A stretch of 64,000 nt of DNA from Rhodoferax sp. Lineage in GTDB: Bacteria; Pseudomonadota; Gammaproteobacteria; Burkholderiales; Burkholderiaceae_C. The position numbers were made by a program, and so were the translations under genes. Under the pieces are notes generated by a model. That model was not told the DNA's origin, did no database searches, and was given only the letters and a program-made list of their open reading frames with translations. The DNA lies in contig NZ_JAQTWM010000002.1 of the NCBI RefSeq assembly GCF_028689305.1, positions 41,724 to 105,723 of the forward strand. The letters run 5' to 3'. Numbering within the stretch: position 1 is the first letter of the stretch; the number at the start of each line of letters is the position of its first letter. Shown here in pieces: positions 54,738-64,000 of this stretch.

Positions 54738-56270
54738 TCAGTTCGCCAGATTCTTGTAGACCCCACAGCCCACGGCCATGTCATCGGCCAGCTCCACATA
54801 AGACATCTTGGACTGCACCCGTCCGGTGGTCGGGTTGTTGATGTCATACTCAACCCAGCCCGGCTCCCGCGCAGCCTGCTGGTAAATGGCATGGAGCAAA
54901 CCCGCTCCATCAATGCCGGGAATGTCCTGCACCCGGGTGCCGACCTTGGATGGGTTGCCGCCAAAAGCCAGGTAGGTGCCTTGTTTGTCCAGCACAAACA
55001 CGTACATGTCCCGGTCAAAAAAGCCCTGGTTGCGGTCGGTGATGTCACGCAAAAACGTGTCTCGCGAACCGGTGCGGTGCCAATGCTGCATGGCACGGGT
55101 CACCAGATCGACCGCTTCTTCTGGCGTGCCCTGCTGTAGCTTGAACAGGGCAAATCCCTCAACCAGCGTCGCGGCCCGGTATTTCAGGTTGGTGGACTGG
55201 GCCACGGCGTGTTCGACCATCTGTGCATTGTGCTGGGTGATCTGGTCGAGCTGGCGTACCGCAGAAGTGATCTCACTGAGGCCATGGCTTTGCTCCGCAC
55301 TGGAATTCGAGATTTGCGCCATATTGGCGGCAACATCCCGGATACCGGAAACAATGCGCGTGATCTGATCACCCGCCTGGCGAATGCTGGTGACACTGGT
55401 GCCCACCTGGGTGGACGATGTGCCAATAAGCTGGCGAATTTCCTTGGCTGACTCCGCCGAGCGCTGCGCCAGCGAGCGCACCTCGCTGGCCACCACGGCA
55501 AAACCACGCCCCGACTCGCCGGCCCGGGCCGCCTCGACAGCGGCGTTGAGCGCCAGGATATTGGTCTGGAAAGCCAAACCGTCAATCACACCAATGATTT
55601 CTTCCATGCGTTTGGCGCTGCCCTGGATCAATTCGATCGATGCAATCGCCTCATTCATGGCACGCACACCATCCTCGGCCATGTCACGCACACCTGCGGC
55701 ACGGGTGTTGGCGTCACCGGCCATGCGGGCGTTTTCATTCACCGCCGTGGACAAATCTTCAACGCTGGCGGCAGTTTGCTCAAGGCTGGCGGCCTGCTGT
55801 TCGGTGCGATGGGAGAGTTCCTGATTACCAGTGGCCAGACTGTTGCCGGCATGGGACACAAAGGCGGCATTGCTGCGGACATTGGCCACCATTTCCGAAA
55901 TGCTGGTGCTGAGCTTGTAACTGGCATCAAGCAAGGCGGCTACTTCGTCATGCCCGCCCAACACGGGTTTGAAGCGCAAATCACCACGAACCAGATGATG
56001 CAAGGCTTCGTCAACCCGCGCCAAGCCACGGGCCAAGGCCAAATACAAGGCCAGAGCCAGATACAGGGTCAGGCCGGCGCCCAGCAGCGCCAGCCAGAAC
56101 CCGACACTGTCTGATACCGTCAACGCGAGTCCCATGGTCACCATGAACATGATTGACAGCAACAGAAACCGGGCCGCCAGCCCCAAACGTGACAACAGCC
56201 ACCAGCCCGGGATCATCATCACTTTAAACATCTGGCCTTCCTTGCATTTCTGTGAGCGCGGCGCCATCAT
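54738..56270 (-). CDS. Methyl-accepting chemotaxis protein with C-terminal Cache-like domain
   Basis: N-terminal TMs, HAMP-like, MCP hairpin (IIGVIDGLAFQTNILALNAAVEAARAGESGRGFAVVASEVRSLAQRSAESAKEI), then DRNQGFFDRDMYVFVLDKQGTYLAFGGNPSKVGTRVQDIPGIDG...GWVEYDINNPTTGRVQSKMSYVE. Confidence 0.9.
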   Translation of the reverse strand: MMAPRSQKCKEGQMFKVMMIPGWWLLSRLGLAARFLLLSIMFMVTMGLALTVSDSVGFWLALLGAGLTLYLALALYLALARGLARVDEALHHLVRGDLRFKPVLGGHDEVAALLDASYKLSTSISEMVANVRSNAAFVSHAGNSLATGNQELSHRTEQQAASLEQTAASVEDLSTAVNENARMAGDANTRAAGVRDMAEDGVRAMNEAIASIELIQGSAKRMEEIIGVIDGLAFQTNILALNAAVEAARAGESGRGFAVVASEVRSLAQRSAESAKEIRQLIGTSSTQVGTSVTSIRQAGDQITRIVSGIRDVAANMAQISNSSAEQSHGLSEITSAVRQLDQITQHNAQMVEHAVAQSTNLKYRAATLVEGFALFKLQQGTPEEAVDLVTRAMQHWHRTGSRDTFLRDITDRNQGFFDRDMYVFVLDKQGTYLAFGGNPSKVGTRVQDIPGIDGAGLLHAIYQQAAREPGWVEYDINNPTTGRVQSKMSYVELADDMAVGCGVYKNLAN

Positions 56271-56329
56271 ACAGTGCAGTTATCCTTGCCTGCCCCGTGC
56301 TGCTGCCAACACTGGCAGCAGAAAATCAT

Positions 56330-56815
56330 TCAAGCGAGTGCCGTAAACGCCCGGATGACTTCGGGTGGTGCCTGCACCAGCTCAATCAATACCCCCTCGC
56401 CTGCAATCGGGAACTCTTCATTGGCCTTGGGGTGCAAAAAACAGATGTCAAAACCAGCGGCACCCTGGCGGATACCGCCGGGTGCAAAACGCACACCCTG
56501 GGCGCTGAGCCACGCCACCGCCGCGAGCAGGTCGTCAATCCACAGCCCCACATGGTTCAGTGGTGTGGTGTGCACAGCCGGCTTCTTGTCGGGGTCCATG
56601 GGTTGCATCAGGTCGACCTCGACCTTGAACGGCCCACTGCCCATGGCGCAAATGTCTTCGTCGACGTTTTCACGCTCGCTCTGAAACGTGCCGGTAACCT
56701 CCAGCCCGAGCATGTCGACCCAGAGTTTTTTCATCTGGTCCTTGCTGGTGCCTCCGATGGCGATTTGCTGGATACCCAGAACCTTGAACGGGCGCTGGTT
56801 GGTCTGGCTGCTCAT
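56330..56815 (-). CDS. VOC family protein, methylmalonyl-CoA epimerase-like
   Basis: Glyoxalase-like fold sequence ([15 protein letters not shown]..., [25 protein letters not shown]); immediately downstream of pccA. Confidence 0.8.
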   Translation of the reverse strand: MSSQTNQRPFKVLGIQQIAIGGTSKDQMKKLWVDMLGLEVTGTFQSERENVDEDICAMGSGPFKVEVDLMQPMDPDKKPAVHTTPLNHVGLWIDDLLAAVAWLSAQGVRFAPGGIRQGAAGFDICFLHPKANEEFPIAGEGVLIELVQAPPEVIRAFTALA

Positions 56816-58860
56816 ACAAACTCCACAATCGGCTGGTCCACCGTGAGACTTTCCCCCTTGGCCGCCAGCACCTTGCCTACCACACCGTCCGCCGCGGCAA
56901 ACAGCACGTTTTCCATCTTCATGGCTTCGATCACGGCCACCCGTTCCCCGGCCAACACCTTCTGCCCCACCTGAACGGCCACATCCACCAGCAAACCAGG
57001 CATGGGAGAGAGCACATAACGGCTCATGTCTGGCGGGGCCTTGAAGGGCATCAGGGCATGCAGCTCGGCCATGCGGGGCGAGACCACCAGCACATCGATG
57101 CGGGTCCCGTTGTGCTGCAGGCGCAGCGCCAGCGGGTTTTTCGGGGTCCCCCGTTCCACCTGAGCGGTAAACGGCTGGCCATTGCAGGTACCGGTGATAC
57201 AGACATCATTGAGCCGGGAATCGCTGTGAATTTCATAACTGCTGGCCCCCATCCTGATGCACGCCTGCCCGGTTTCACCGGCAAATTCATCCACATGCAC
57301 GGGGGTGTAGGCATTGCTACCATCCGGACCCAGTGTGACCACCACATAGTCGCTGCCAACATTCACCGCGTAGCCAGGCAGCTGACCACTCAACCCGGCG
57401 GCGCGCACGCGGGATTTGCGACGCACAAACGCAGCCAGTGCAATCAGGAAATGGGGGTCCTCATGCGGCACATCCTCGGCCCGGAAGCCGCTGGCGTAGT
57501 TTTCGGCAATGAACCCGGTATTGAAATCGCCGGCAACAAATTTGGGATGAGCCAGCAAAGCAGCCTGGAACGGGATGTTGCTGCTGATGCCGCGAATGAC
57601 AAAACCGTTCAGGGCTTCGCGCATCTTGGCAATGGCATCGAGCCGGTCAGTGCCGTGCACAATGAGCTTGGCGATCATCGAGTCGTAATACATCGGGATC
57701 TCGCCACCGTCCTGCACACCGGTGTCGACCCGCACGCCAAACCAGTCCAGGGTGTTGGCCTGGAACATGGTCTGCCTGGGCGGTGTAAAGCGCACCAGGC
57801 GGCCGGTGGAGGGTAGGAAGTTGCGGAACGGGTCTTCGGCGTTGATGCGGCATTCGATCGCCCAGCCGTTGCGCTTGACTTCGGCCTGAGTCATGGGCAG
57901 TTTCTCACCCGCAGCCACGCGGATCATCAGTTCCACCAGATCCAGCCCGGTGATGCACTCGGTGACCGGGTGCTCCACCTGCAGGCGGGTGTTCATTTCC
58001 AGGAAGTAGAAGCTCTGGTCTTTGCCGACAACGAACTCGACCGTACCCGCGCTCTGGTATTTGACGGCCTTGGCCAAGGCCACGGCCTGCTCGCCCATGG
58101 CCTTGCGCGTGGCGTCGCTGATGAAGGGGCTGGGGGCTTCCTCGATCACCTTCTGGTGACGGCGCTGGATGGAGCATTCGCGCTCGTTGAGGTACAGCAC
58201 GTTGCCGTGGGCATCACCGATCAACTGGATTTCGATGTGACGCGGCTCTTCGACGAACTTTTCCACAAACACACGGTCGTCGGCAAAACTGTTGCGGGCC
58301 TCATTGCTGCAACTGGTGAAACCTTCAAAGGCTTCCTTGTCGTTGTAGGCCACACGCAAGCCCTTGCCACCACCACCGGCGCTGGCCTTGATCATCACCG
58401 GGTAGCCAATGCCTTTGGCAATTTCAACGGCCTTTTCAGCCGATTCAATGGCGCTGTTGACACCGGGAATGCAGTTGACACCGGCCGAACCGGCGAGTTT
58501 TTTCGACTCGATCTTGTCGCCCATGGCCGCCATCGAGTAGTGCTTGGGGCCGATGAAGACAATGCCCTCTTCTTCCACCCGCTTGGCAAATTCAGCGTTT
58601 TCACTGAGGAAGCCATAGCCGGGGTGCAAGGCTTCAGCGCCGGTTTGTTTGCAGGCGGCGATGATCTTGTCTGCCACCAGGTAACTCTCGCGGCTGGCGG
58701 GAGCCCCAATGTGCACAGCTTCGTCAGCCAGCAGCACATGGCGGGCGTCACGGTCGGCATCCGAATACACAGCCACGGTCTTGATGCCCATCTTCTGGGC
58801 GGTGCGAATCACACGGCAGGCGATTTCACCCCGATTTGCGATCAGTATCTTCTTAAACAT
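56812..58860 (-). CDS. pccA: Propionyl-CoA carboxylase alpha subunit (biotin carboxylase/biotinyl)
   Basis: [46 protein letters not shown], biotinyl AMKMEN; start 58860. Confidence 0.94.
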   Translation of the reverse strand: MFKKILIANRGEIACRVIRTAQKMGIKTVAVYSDADRDARHVLLADEAVHIGAPASRESYLVADKIIAACKQTGAEALHPGYGFLSENAEFAKRVEEEGIVFIGPKHYSMAAMGDKIESKKLAGSAGVNCIPGVNSAIESAEKAVEIAKGIGYPVMIKASAGGGGKGLRVAYNDKEAFEGFTSCSNEARNSFADDRVFVEKFVEEPRHIEIQLIGDAHGNVLYLNERECSIQRRHQKVIEEAPSPFISDATRKAMGEQAVALAKAVKYQSAGTVEFVVGKDQSFYFLEMNTRLQVEHPVTECITGLDLVELMIRVAAGEKLPMTQAEVKRNGWAIECRINAEDPFRNFLPSTGRLVRFTPPRQTMFQANTLDWFGVRVDTGVQDGGEIPMYYDSMIAKLIVHGTDRLDAIAKMREALNGFVIRGISSNIPFQAALLAHPKFVAGDFNTGFIAENYASGFRAEDVPHEDPHFLIALAAFVRRKSRVRAAGLSGQLPGYAVNVGSDYVVVTLGPDGSNAYTPVHVDEFAGETGQACIRMGASSYEIHSDSRLNDVCITGTCNGQPFTAQVERGTPKNPLALRLQHNGTRIDVLVVSPRMAELHALMPFKAPPDMSRYVLSPMPGLLVDVAVQVGQKVLAGERVAVIEAMKMENVLFAAADGVVGKVLAAKGESLTVDQPIVEFV

Positions 58861-58880
58861 GTTCTTGTTCTCCTCGGGTC

Positions 58881-60413
58881 TTAAAGCGGAATGTTGCCGT
58901 GTTTGCGCCACGGGTTGTCGAGTTTCTTGTCCTTGAGCATGACCAGGCTGCGGCAGATGCGTTTACGCGTTTCACTGGGCAGGATCACGTCATCAATGAA
59001 GCCACGGGCCCCTGCCACAAACGGATTGGCAAAGCGGGCCTTGTATTCGGCCTCCTTGGCGGCGAGTTTTTCGGGGTCACCCTTGTCCTCGCGGAAGATG
59101 ATTTCCACCGCGCCCTTGGCGCCCATCACCGCGATTTCGGCGTTGGGCCAGGCAAAGTTGACGTCACCGCGCAGGTGTTTGGAGCTCATCACGTCATACG
59201 CGCCGCCGTAAGCTTTGCGGGTGATGACGGTGATCTTGGGCACGGTGCACTCGGCGTAGGCGTAAAGCAGCTTGGCCCCGTGTTTGATGATGCCGCCGTA
59301 CTCTTGGCTCGTGCCTGGCATGAAACCGGGCACGTCGACAAAGGTGATGACCGGGATGTTGAAGGCATCACAAAAGCGCACAAAACGTGCGGCCTTGATG
59401 CTGCTCTTGATGTCCAGGCATCCAGCCAGCACCAGCGGCTGGTTGGCGACGATGCCGATGGTCTGGCCGTCCATGCGGCCAAAGCCGATGATGATGTTCT
59501 TGGCGTATTCGGGTTGCAGCTCAAAAAAGTCGCCATCGTCGACGGTTTTGACGATCAGCTCTTTCATGTCGTAAGGCTTGTTGGGGTTGTCTGGCACCAG
59601 CGTGTCCAGGCTATGCTCCATCCGTCCGGCCGGATCACCACTCTGGCGCACCGGGGCTTTTTCGCGGTTGTTCAGTGGCAGGTAGTTGTACAGGCGGCGC
59701 AACATCAGCAGCGCTTCGACATCGTTCTCAAACGCCAGGTCAGCCACGCCGCTCTTGGTGGTATGGGTGATGGCGCCGCCCAGTTCCTCCGCGGTGACAT
59801 CCTCATGGGTCACGGTCTTCACTACTTCGGGGCCGGTGACGAACATGTAGGAGCTGTCCTTCACCATGAAAATGAAGTCGGTCATGGCCGGGCTGTACAC
59901 CGCGCCCCCGGCGGATGGTCCCATGATCATGCTGATCTGCGGAATCACGCCGCTGGCCATCACATTGCGCTGAAACACGTCGGCATAACCGCCAAGAGAA
60001 GCCACGCCTTCCTGAATGCGCGCGCCGCCCGAGTCGTTCAGGCCAATCACCGGTGCACCAACTTTCATCGCCTGGTCCATGATCTTGCAGATCTTCTCAG
60101 CATGGGCTTCGGACAAGGCGCCGCCAAACACGGTGAAGTCCTGGCTGAAGACAAACACCAGGCGACCATTGATCATGCCGTAGCCGGTGACCACGCCGTC
60201 ACCGGGGATCTTGTTGTCTTGCATGCCGAAGTCTGAGCAGCGGTGCTCGACAAACATGTCCCATTCCTCAAACGTGCCCTCATCAAGCAACACGTCCAGG
60301 CGCTCGCGAGCGGTGAGTTTGCCTTTCTTGTGCTGGGCGTCAATGCGTTTTTGTCCCCCGCCCAAACGGGCGAGTTGGCGCTTCTTCTCCAGTTGTTCCA
60401 GGATGTCATGCAT
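58881..60413 (-). CDS. pccB: Propionyl-CoA carboxylase beta subunit
   Basis: Carboxyltransferase: [64 protein letters not shown]. Confidence 0.95.
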   Translation of the reverse strand: MHDILEQLEKKRQLARLGGGQKRIDAQHKKGKLTARERLDVLLDEGTFEEWDMFVEHRCSDFGMQDNKIPGDGVVTGYGMINGRLVFVFSQDFTVFGGALSEAHAEKICKIMDQAMKVGAPVIGLNDSGGARIQEGVASLGGYADVFQRNVMASGVIPQISMIMGPSAGGAVYSPAMTDFIFMVKDSSYMFVTGPEVVKTVTHEDVTAEELGGAITHTTKSGVADLAFENDVEALLMLRRLYNYLPLNNREKAPVRQSGDPAGRMEHSLDTLVPDNPNKPYDMKELIVKTVDDGDFFELQPEYAKNIIIGFGRMDGQTIGIVANQPLVLAGCLDIKSSIKAARFVRFCDAFNIPVITFVDVPGFMPGTSQEYGGIIKHGAKLLYAYAECTVPKITVITRKAYGGAYDVMSSKHLRGDVNFAWPNAEIAVMGAKGAVEIIFREDKGDPEKLAAKEAEYKARFANPFVAGARGFIDDVILPSETRKRICRSLVMLKDKKLDNPWRKHGNIPL

Positions 60414-60456
60414 GGTGGTTGTCTTTCTTGGGTCGGAAAAATGGTTGAAAATAATT

Positions 60457-60515
60457 GCTATAAATTAGATAGCTGTCAGCGCTTATTTCTTCTGGGCTGA
60501 GAGCATATTTCTTGC
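60457..60515 (+). repeat. Dispersed repeat copy G (pccB / meaB gap, runs into meaB 3' end)
   Basis: GCTAT-AAATTAG-ATAGC TGTCAGCGCTTATTTCTTCTGGGCTGAGAGCATATTTCTTG. Confidence 0.8.
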
Positions 60516-61481
60516 TGCAGTTGAGGCCGCCATGCGACCTTGCAGAACCTCCTGGGTCAGCGTCGGCAGCATGGCCTGCACCGCCGGGTGCTGGCGAAAC
60601 GCCTGTTTCAAACCGGCGTCAATATGTTCCCACATCCAGGCCAATGCCTGGTTCTGCCGGCGCGTGAGCCACTGACCATGGCCGGTCTGCAGTGCCTTGA
60701 ACTCCAGCACCTTGTGCCAGAACACGTCCACCCCCTGACCCAGCAAGGCACTGAGTTGAATGACCTGCGGGTGCCAGATATGCGTGTCATGATGGGCATG
60801 GTCGGGGTGGCCATGCAGCCCCAGAAGACGCAGCGACGAGGTGATCTGGGCCTGCGCCCGGGTAGCGGCACTGGCATCAATATCTGCCTTGTTGATCACG
60901 ACCAGATCGGCCAGCTCCATCACACCTTTCTTGATGGCTTGCAAATCGTCGCCGGCGTTGGGCAATTGCAGCAGCACAAACATGTCAGTCATGTCGGCAA
61001 CTGCGGTTTCGCTCTGGCCCACACCCACGGTTTCGACGATCACCACGTCGTACCCTGCCGCCTCGCAGACCAGCATGGCCTCGCGGGTTTTTTCGGCCAC
61101 ACCGCCAAGCGTGCCGCTGCTGGGGCTGGGGCGAATAAAGGCCTTGTCGTTCACCGACAGGTGCTCCATGCGGGTTTTGTCACCCAGGATGGAGCCGCCA
61201 GAGACGCTGCTGCTGGGGTCCACCGCCAGCACCGCCACGCGGTGACCCTGACCGATCAGGTACAGGCCTAGCGCTTCAATAAAGGTGGATTTGCCCACGC
61301 CGGGCACGCCGCTGATGCCCAGGCGCAGCGCCTTGCCGGTGTGGGGCAGCAAGGCGGTCAGGAGCTCATCGGCCTGCACGCGGTGGTCAGCGCGGGTGGA
61401 TTCCAGCAACGTGATGGCTTTGGCGATGGCGCGGCGCTGCTGGGCACCGCTGCCTTGCAAAATAGGCTCCAGCAAGTTCAT
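60483..61481 (-). CDS. meaB: Methylmalonyl-CoA mutase-associated GTPase MeaB
   Basis: [51 protein letters not shown]. Confidence 0.94.
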   Translation of the reverse strand: MNLLEPILQGSGAQQRRAIAKAITLLESTRADHRVQADELLTALLPHTGKALRLGISGVPGVGKSTFIEALGLYLIGQGHRVAVLAVDPSSSVSGGSILGDKTRMEHLSVNDKAFIRPSPSSGTLGGVAEKTREAMLVCEAAGYDVVIVETVGVGQSETAVADMTDMFVLLQLPNAGDDLQAIKKGVMELADLVVINKADIDASAATRAQAQITSSLRLLGLHGHPDHAHHDTHIWHPQVIQLSALLGQGVDVFWHKVLEFKALQTGHGQWLTRRQNQALAWMWEHIDAGLKQAFRQHPAVQAMLPTLTQEVLQGRMAASTAARNMLSAQKK

Positions 61482-61954
61482 TCCAACGCTCCCTGAGTCA
61501 GCGACCAGCGGTAATCCAGGTCAAACTCGGACTCGCCCACTTGAACAAAACCATGACGCAGGTAGAAACGATTGGAGGCACTGTGTTTCAACGCGGACAA
61601 GGTGATGTCACAGCCTTGTCCCGCCGCCTGTTCCTTGGCCCAATTCAGCGCCCACGCGCCGATGCCTTGACCTTGGCAGGCCGGCCGGATATAGAGGTGA
61701 TCCAGGTGTAGTGCGTGCAGCCCAGCACCATCATCCGGGCGCAAGGTGATGAAACCAATGCGCTGACCGTCCAGATTGATGTGCTGCATGTGTTCGGGCT
61801 TGAACCCAGCCGCGAGGCGCTCGCGTGCCCGAACCGGATCAAAACGCCCAAGGCGCTCCAGGCTCGGTCGCAGAGCCTCCATACGCAAGGCCACCATGTC
61901 GTCAAAATCGACAGTGGCAACGGGGCTCAAGGTTGGCATGGTGGCGGTCATCAC
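61478..61954 (-). CDS. GNAT family N-acetyltransferase
   Basis: [28 protein letters not shown] acetyl-CoA site; GNAT length. Confidence 0.88.
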   Translation of the reverse strand: MMTATMPTLSPVATVDFDDMVALRMEALRPSLERLGRFDPVRARERLAAGFKPEHMQHINLDGQRIGFITLRPDDGAGLHALHLDHLYIRPACQGQGIGAWALNWAKEQAAGQGCDITLSALKHSASNRFYLRHGFVQVGESEFDLDYRWSLTQGALE

Positions 61955-62377
61955 TCACAAAATCTCAAACACACGCCCATCCGGCAGGCGGTAGCGGGAA
62001 AAGTCACGCACATCCAGCGTCATGATGCGGTTGATTCCAGTGTCTGCGGCCAGCCAGAACAGGGAAGCATCAGCCAAATCCATCTCGGTGTGTGGCTCTT
62101 CGGTGTACTGACGCATGAATTCGACCATGCTCTCCAGGGTTTCCTGATCAAACGGGTAAATCGTGACCCCGCCTGCGGCCACCCAACGTAAAAAGGCGAA
62201 GCGCCGTGGCAAGCCCAGCAAGTAGCTGGCTTCTGTGACGCAGGGCCAAGTGGATGCCAGCATCCAATGTTCGTTGGAGGCTTGCTCAAACAGGCCAACG
62301 TAGTGCGCCTGCTGCGGCTGGTCGTGCCCAAACAAGGCCACCAGGGCACTGGCATCAACAAGTGCCGCTGCAACCAT
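61955..62377 (-). CDS. PIN-domain toxin (VapC-like)
   Basis: ALVDASALVALFGHDQP (PIN acidic start), TEASYLLG, DLADASLFWLAADTGINRIMTLDVRDFSRYRLPDG; overlaps upstream RHH gene. Confidence 0.88.
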   Translation of the reverse strand: MVAAALVDASALVALFGHDQPQQAHYVGLFEQASNEHWMLASTWPCVTEASYLLGLPRRFAFLRWVAAGGVTIYPFDQETLESMVEFMRQYTEEPHTEMDLADASLFWLAADTGINRIMTLDVRDFSRYRLPDGRVFEIL

Positions 62378-62669
62378 GCTTGTCCTTGAGTTTGTTCAGC
62401 AGTTGAGCGCGGGAGGCTTCGGTGTCATAGGGCTGCTCATGCCCTTCAAATGATTTTGCGGCCAGGCGCTCGCTGGCCACGGCTACCGGGCCATAGGCAC
62501 GCTGCTCTTCTTCTGCCACGATGGTTTTCATCAAAGCATGCGGGTCGCGCTTGCCCAGTGCCATTTGCACGGCATTGATGACAAATTGCGACTTGGTCAG
62601 GCCCTTTCGCTTGGCGGCAAGCTCCATTTCTTTTTCGAGCAAGGGGTCCATGCGAACGGAAATCGCCAT
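62355..62669 (-). CDS. Ribbon-helix-helix antitoxin-like protein
   Basis: MAISVRMDPLLEKEMELAAKRKGLTKSQFVINAVQMAL RHH motif; 23-bp overlap with PIN toxin start. Confidence 0.82.
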   Translation of the reverse strand: MAISVRMDPLLEKEMELAAKRKGLTKSQFVINAVQMALGKRDPHALMKTIVAEEEQRAYGPVAVASERLAAKSFEGHEQPYDTEASRAQLLNKLKDKHGCSGTC

Positions 62670-62716
62670 GATCTACTCCTATTGAAATACGGTATTACAG
62701 TGTAACGACACGAATT

Positions 62717-64000
62717 TCAAACAGCCAGCGCTTTCTTGATCTGCTCCAACACATCCTTGGCGCTGGCCGGAATCGGCGTGCCAGGGCCGTAGATGCCTTT
62801 GACACCAGCTTCATAGAGCATGTCGTAATCCTGGCGCGGAATCACACCGCCAACGAAGACGATGATGTCGTCAGCGCCCTGCTTTTTCAACTCGGCAATG
62901 ATGGCGGGCACCAGGGTTTTGTGGCCGGCTGCCAGTGTAGAAACGCCCACGGCGTGCACGTCGTTTTCTATCGCCTGGCGGGCGCATTCTTCGGGGGTCT
63001 GGAACAACGGCCCCATGTCCACGTCAAAGCCCAGGTCGGCAAAAGCGGTGGCCACCACTTTGGCACCGCGGTCGTGGCCGTCCTGGCCGAGCTTGCTGAT
63101 CATCACCCGGGGGCGGCGACCCTGTGCTTCGGCAAAAGCGGCAATTTCTTCCTTGAGCTTGTCCCAACCTTCGGCACTGTCGTAAGCGGCTGCGTACACA
63201 CCGGTCACCTTTTGTGTATCGGCGCGGTGGCGGCCAAAAGCCTGCTCCATCGCGTCGCTGATTTCACCCACGGTGGCACGCGCGCGCACCGCCTTGATGC
63301 TCAAATCCAGCAGGTTGCCCGTGCCGGTTTTTGCTGCATTTGTGATAGCTGCCAGCGCTTGTTCTACCTGGGCTGCATCACGTTTTTGTTTGATGACTTT
63401 GAGGCGTTCAATCTGCCCGTCACGCACCGCCATGTTATCGATGTCGCGGGCTTCAATGACATCTTCGGTCTTGAGCTTGTATTTGTTCACACCGACGATC
63501 ACGTCGCGGCCAGAGTCAATGCGGGCCTGCTTGTCCGCAGCGGCAGCCTCGATCTTGAGCTTGGCCCAGCCGCTATCCACGGCCTTGGTCATGCCGCCCA
63601 TGGCCTCGACCTCTTCGATGATGGCCCAGGCGGCATCGGCCATGTCCTGGGTCAACTTTTCCATCATGTACGAACCGGCCCAGGGGTCAATCACGTTGGT
63701 GATGTGGGTCTCTTCCTGGATGATGAGCTGGGTGTTGCGGGCGATACGGGCGCTGAACTCGGTCGGCAGGGCAATGGCTTCGTCGAATGAATTGGTGTGC
63801 AGCGACTGGGTGCCGCCAAATACCGCCGCCATGGCCTCGATGGTGGTGCGCACCACGTTGTTGTAGGGGTCTTGCTCGGTGAGGCTCCAGCCGCTGGTCT
63901 GGCAGTGGGTGCGCAGCATCAGGCTCTTGGGCTTTTTGGCCTCAAAACCCTTCATGATGCGGCACCACAGCAGACGGGCAGCGCGCATTTTGGCCACTTC
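62717..64000 (-). CDS. Methylmalonyl-CoA mutase, C-terminal part incl. B12-binding domain (5' end beyond window)
   Basis: [45 protein letters not shown]12 motif [11 protein letters not shown]. Confidence 0.95.
   Translation of the reverse strand, partial: EVAKMRAARLLWCRIMKGFEAKKPKSLMLRTHCQTSGWSLTEQDPYNNVVRTTIEAMAAVFGGTQSLHTNSFDEAIALPTEFSARIARNTQLIIQEETHITNVIDPWAGSYMMEKLTQDMADAAWAIIEEVEAMGGMTKAVDSGWAKLKIEAAAADKQARIDSGRDVIVGVNKYKLKTEDVIEARDIDNMAVRDGQIERLKVIKQKRDAAQVEQALAAITNAAKTGTGNLLDLSIKAVRARATVGEISDAMEQAFGRHRADTQKVTGVYAAAYDSAEGWDKLKEEIAAFAEAQGRRPRVMISKLGQDGHDRGAKVVATAFADLGFDVDMGPLFQTPEECARQAIENDVHAVGVSTLAAGHKTLVPAIIAELKKQGADDIIVFVGGVIPRQDYDMLYEAGVKGIYGPGTPIPASAKDVLEQIKKALAV
63333..63394 (+). 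repeat. Dispersed repeat copy P (antisense inside methylmalonyl-CoA mutase gene)
   Basis: GCTGC-ATTTGTG-ATAGC TGCCAGCGCTTGTTCTACCTGGGCTGCATCACGTTTTTGTTTGATG; parallels copy G. Confidence 0.65.

Noticed and set aside
61255-61295. GCGCTAGGCCTGTACCTGATC (minus strand) in meaB resembling the repeat tail
   Set aside because: Encodes the conserved [12 protein letters not shown] helix after the P-loop; no 5' module.

Overview
This 64 kb window reads as chromosomal DNA from a betaproteobacterium. Gene order and sequence style suggest Comamonadaceae, Rhodoferax/Polaromonas-like, but that is inference. It is densely coding and mostly housekeeping. The main blocks are: tatD-pilZ-holB-tmk-mltG; ygfZ; a MASE2-GGDEF diguanylate cyclase; lolD-like ABC ATPase / tesA-like esterase / selU (mnmH); metC-like lyase; purA-hisZ-hflC-hflK-hflX-hfq-der-bamB-yfgM-hisS-ispG-rodZ-pilF-rlmN-ndk; rluB-scpB-rluD; bamD-PP2C; zapE-lpdA-sucB-sucA; prpE; a GT39-type transferase; an NlpC/P60 peptidase; hisN; a PhnS/T/U-like ABC importer with a DeoR regulator; an aromatic aminotransferase; phaZ; rsxB; an MCP with a C-terminal Cache-like domain; and a propionyl-CoA/methylmalonyl-CoA locus (mce-like, pccA, pccB, meaB, mcm) interrupted by a GNAT gene and a PIN/RHH toxin-antitoxin pair. 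I recognised no rRNA, tRNA, CRISPR array, prophage or IS element. The most interesting signal is a dispersed repeat of about 60 bp. Its 5' module is GCTAT-N7-ATAGC, followed by a variable middle and a GGGCTRGAGGCC(T)ATTT tail. I count about 14 copies: seven in intergenic gaps or gene ends and seven apparently inside conserved reading frames (tmk, mltG, ygfZ, selU, sucB, rsxB, mcm). This resembles Rickettsia palindromic elements in behaviour. Other points of interest are a missed lysine-rich small ORF, an FNR-like box before the diguanylate cyclase, a Fur-like palindrome, and TA genes inside the propionate locus.
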